From the NCBI GenBank assembly GCA_910575605.1, contig CAJTEW010000006.1:62001-126000 (forward strand): 64,000 nt of DNA, read 5' to 3'. Numbering within the stretch: position 1 is the stretch's first letter; each line of letters begins with the position of its first letter. Shown here one piece after another: positions 61,407-64,000 of the stretch. The notes beneath the pieces were generated by a model. The model was not told where the DNA came from and ran no database searches. It saw only the letters and a list, made by a program, of their open reading frames with translations. The stretch comes from Lachnospiraceae bacterium (GTDB taxonomy: Bacteria > Bacillota > Clostridia > Lachnospirales > Lachnospiraceae). Both the position numbers and the translations under genes were made by a program.

Positions 61407-64000
61407 ATGCAGAAATACGGAGTAAATGAACTTAGAAGAATGTTCCTTGATTTTTTTGAAAGCAAGGAGCATCTTGCGATGAAGAGCTTTTCACTGGTGC
61501 CCCACAATGATAAGAGCCTGCTTCTTATCAATTCCGGTATGGCGCCACTTAAGCCATATTTCACAGGAGAAGAGATTCCGCCGAAAAGACGGGTGACTAC
61601 CTGTCAGAAATGTATTCGTACCGGGGATATTGATAACGTGGGAAAGACGGATCGTCATGGAACATTTTTTGAGATGCTTGGGAACTTTTCTTTCGGAGAT
61701 TATTTTAAAAGAGAGTCTATTCACTGGACATGGGAATTTTTAACAGAGGTAGTAGGACTTGATGCAGACAGGCTCTATCCGTCGGTCTATCTTGAGGATG
61801 ACGAGGCGTGGGAAATCTGGAATAAGGAGATCGGGATTGCGCCGGAGAGAATATTCCGTTTCGGTAAAGAGGATAATTTCTGGGAGCATGGCTCCGGTCC
61901 ATGCGGCCCGTGTTCAGAAGTTTATTATGACCGGGGGGAGAAATATGGCTGCGGGAAGCCGGATTGTACCGTAGGCTGTGAGTGCGACCGGTACATGGAG
62001 ATTTGGAATAATGTGTTTACCCAGTTTGACAACGACGGGCACAATCATTATATAGAGCTTGAGCAGAAAAATATTGATACAGGTATGGGGCTTGAGCGGC
62101 TGGCATGTATCGTGCAGGACGTGGATTCTATGTTTGATATAGATACGCTGCATGCTTTGCGCGAACATGTATGTAAGCTGGCAGGTGCAGAGTATGGGAA
62201 GGAGGAAAGTACAGACATTTCCATTCGTGTCATCACAGATCATATTCGTTCCGTTACTTTTATGATTTCTGACGGAATACTGCCGTCTAACAGCGGACGC
62301 GGTTATGTGCTGCGCCGTCTTTTAAGAAGGGCAAGCCGCCACGGAAGGATTCTTGGCATTGACGGAGCGTTTCTAGTGGAGCTTTCCGGGACAGTGATCG
62401 AAGGCTCGAAGGATGGTTATCCGGAGCTGGAGGAAAAAAGAGATTTCATATTCAAAGTTATTGCAAAAGAAGAAGAGCAGTTTAATAAGACAATTGATCA
62501 GGGGCTTTCTATTCTTGCTGGAATTGAAGAGGAGATGGAAAAAAGGGGAGAGAAGGTTCTTTCAGGAGAGGAGGCCTTCCGCCTTTACGATACTTACGGC
62601 TTTCCGGTAGATTTGACTATTGAGATTCTTGAGGAAAAGGGACTTTCTATTGATGAGGAAGGATTTAAGAAAGCTGTTGAAAAGCAGAAGCAAAAAGCGA
62701 AAGGAACCTTCGGCGAGCACAGCTACAGCGGGCGTGAGTCAAGTATTTATGATGAGATAGATGCTTCGGTTACGAGCAGATTTGTAGGATACGATCATCT
62801 TGAGGCTGATGCAAAGGTTACGGCACTTACAACGGATACGGAGATTGTGGAAGCATTGTCTGACGGAGACGAGGGAACTATTCTTACAGAGGAGACGCCG
62901 TTTTATGCCACAAGCGGTGGTCAGGAGGCAGACACCGGCGTAATCACAAGAGAGGATTTTGTGTTTAAGGTGGAGGATACTCTAAAGCTGCCCGGCGGAA
63001 AGATCGGCCACAGGGGACAAGTCACAAAAGGAATGGTAAAAAATGGTGATGTGGTAACCTTAAAAGTAGACGCCGGGAAGCGGACGCTGTCTGCAAATAA
63101 CCACAGCGCTACGCACCTGCTTCAGAAGGCGCTGCGCATTGTGCTTGGAAACCATGTCGAGCAGGCAGGCTCATCTGTGAATGCAGACAGGCTCAGGTTT
63201 GATTTTACACATTTTTCCGCCATGACGCCAGATGAGATACAAAGAGTGGAAGAGATTGTCAATGAGCAGATTACGAAGGCTCTTCCGGTTACAGCAAAGA
63301 ATATGCCTATTGAAGAGGCAAGAAAGACCGGGGCAGCGGCGCTTTTCGGGGAGAAATACGCAGACATTGTCCGGGTGGTAAGTATGGGAGAATTTTCGAA
63401 GGAATTCTGCGGCGGCACGCATGTGGAAAATACTGGTGTGATTACAGCATTTAAGATCATTTCCGAGACAGGCGTAGCGGCAGGCGTAAGGCGTATTGAG
63501 GCTCTTACCGCCAAGGGTCTTATGAAATATTATCATGAGCTTGAGGAGAAAATCATGGAGCTTTCGAAGCTTGTGAAGGCGAAGCCAGAGCAGCTTTTGG
63601 AGAGGCTTGGCCGCCTTATGGCAGAAAATAAAGAGCTTTCTGCTGAGGTGGAGAGCCTAAAGAGCAAAATGGCCAGGGAGTCTATGGGAACTATTATGAA
63701 CCAAGTTACAGAGGTAAAGGGAGTGAAGCTTCTTGCCGCGAAGGTTGAAGGAGTGGATATGAACGGACTTCGGGACTTGGGCGACAGTCTGAAGGAAAAG
63801 CTGGGTGAGAGTGTCATTGTTCTTGCCTCAGCGGTGGACGGAAAAGTATCTCTTATGGCAATGGCAGAAAAAGGGGCAGTAGAAAAAGGAGCACATGCAG
63901 GGAATCTCATCAGAGAAATTGCGTCGCTGGTTGGCGGCGGCGGCGGCGGACGGCCGAATATGGCCCAGGCCGGAGGAAAAAGGCCGGAGGGGATTGAGGA
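61407..64000 (+). CDS. alaS: Alanyl-tRNA synthetase, 3' end cut by the window
   Basis: The frame is open from ATG 61407 (AGGAGGA 7 nt upstream) to the window edge, giving 864 residues of an enzyme usually about 880 long. The class II core has FLDFFESKEHLAMKSFSLVP, HGTFFEMLGNFSFGDYFKRE and GSGPCGPCSEVYYD; the tRNA-recognition part follows; the editing domain has NNHSATHLLQKALR and FCGGTHVENTG (HxxxH and CxxxH metal site). The C-terminal C-Ala domain ends in a Gly-rich SLVGGGGGGRPNMAQAGG. Charges tRNA-Ala and clears mischarged Ser/Gly. No T-box is visible in the 159-bp leader. Confidence 0.97.
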   Translation, partial: MQKYGVNELRRMFLDFFESKEHLAMKSFSLVPHNDKSLLLINSGMAPLKPYFTGEEIPPKRRVTTCQKCIRTGDIDNVGKTDRHGTFFEMLGNFSFGDYFKRESIHWTWEFLTEVVGLDADRLYPSVYLEDDEAWEIWNKEIGIAPERIFRFGKEDNFWEHGSGPCGPCSEVYYDRGEKYGCGKPDCTVGCECDRYMEIWNNVFTQFDNDGHNHYIELEQKNIDTGMGLERLACIVQDVDSMFDIDTLHALREHVCKLAGAEYGKEESTDISIRVITDHIRSVTFMISDGILPSNSGRGYVLRRLLRRASRHGRILGIDGAFLVELSGTVIEGSKDGYPELEEKRDFIFKVIAKEEEQFNKTIDQGLSILAGIEEEMEKRGEKVLSGEEAFRLYDTYGFPVDLTIEILEEKGLSIDEEGFKKAVEKQKQKAKGTFGEHSYSGRESSIYDEIDASVTSRFVGYDHLEADAKVTALTTDTEIVEALSDGDEGTILTEETPFYATSGGQEADTGVITREDFVFKVEDTLKLPGGKIGHRGQVTKGMVKNGDVVTLKVDAGKRTLSANNHSATHLLQKALRIVLGNHVEQAGSSVNADRLRFDFTHFSAMTPDEIQRVEEIVNEQITKALPVTAKNMPIEEARKTGAAALFGEKYADIVRVVSMGEFSKEFCGGTHVENTGVITAFKIISETGVAAGVRRIEALTAKGLMKYYHELEEKIMELSKLVKAKPEQLLERLGRLMAENKELSAEVESLKSKMARESMGTIMNQVTEVKGVKLLAAKVEGVDMNGLRDLGDSLKEKLGESVIVLASAVDGKVSLMAMAEKGAVEKGAHAGNLIREIASLVGGGGGGRPNMAQAGGKRPEGIE

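Overview
The window looks like chromosomal core sequence from a spore-forming anaerobe of the Clostridia, most likely Lachnospiraceae. This assignment is inference from gene content and protein style, not from a database search. Supporting evidence is a complete spoIIIAA-AH operon, spoIIP, gpr, spoIVB and spo0A, a ferredoxin-type [FeFe]-hydrogenase, a split cobalamin-dependent methionine synthase, Bacillus/Clostridium-type gene order, strong purine-rich ribosome binding sites and frequent TTG/GTG starts. I see no phage, plasmid, insertion sequence, CRISPR array, rRNA or tRNA gene, so most of the window is ordinary housekeeping DNA. I found no convincing new multi-gene system.

Layout. 1-4600: end of a POT-family peptide transporter, a radical SAM protein, ilvN-ilvC (no ilvB beside them), and a reverse-strand M42 aminopeptidase. 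4640-10520: oligopeptide ABC operon oppABCDF. 10593-17522: reverse-strand rpsT, then gpr-spoIIP and the topoisomerase IV pair parE-parC. 17579-28403: the translation/transcription operon rimP-nusA-ylxR-ylxQ-infB-rbfA-nrnA-truB-ribF, then a Na/Pi cotransporter and rpsO. 28645-33794: a repeat-built coiled-coil protein, pnp, a sugar O-acetyltransferase and malQ. 34035-38781: spoIIIAA to spoIIIAH. 38871-50566: prfC, then yqhY-nusB-xseA-xseB-ispA-dxs-tlyA-nadK-argR-recN-spoIVB, leading to spo0A at 50693-51484. 51552-58015: glgA, metF, a free-standing MetH activation domain, metH and asnA. 58095-64000: reverse-strand MATE transporter, [FeFe]-hydrogenase and alaS, which runs off the right edge.

The genes form functional blocks: ribosome assembly and translation initiation with RNA turnover (rimP to pnp), engulfment and forespore-signalling genes for sporulation, isoprenoid precursor and DNA repair genes embedded in the spo0A neighbourhood, one-carbon/methionine metabolism, and peptide and alpha-glucan use. 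The most interesting non-coding signals are a 37-bp perfect inverted repeat with a 2-nt centre after prfC, a long imperfect hairpin in the pnp leader, a perfect GAAA-capped hairpin in the rimP-nusA-infB leader, and candidate autoregulatory leaders for rpsT and rpsO. The most unusual protein features are a 35-residue Arg/Asp-rich tandem repeat in IF-2 and a 15-residue-period coiled coil between rpsO and pnp.
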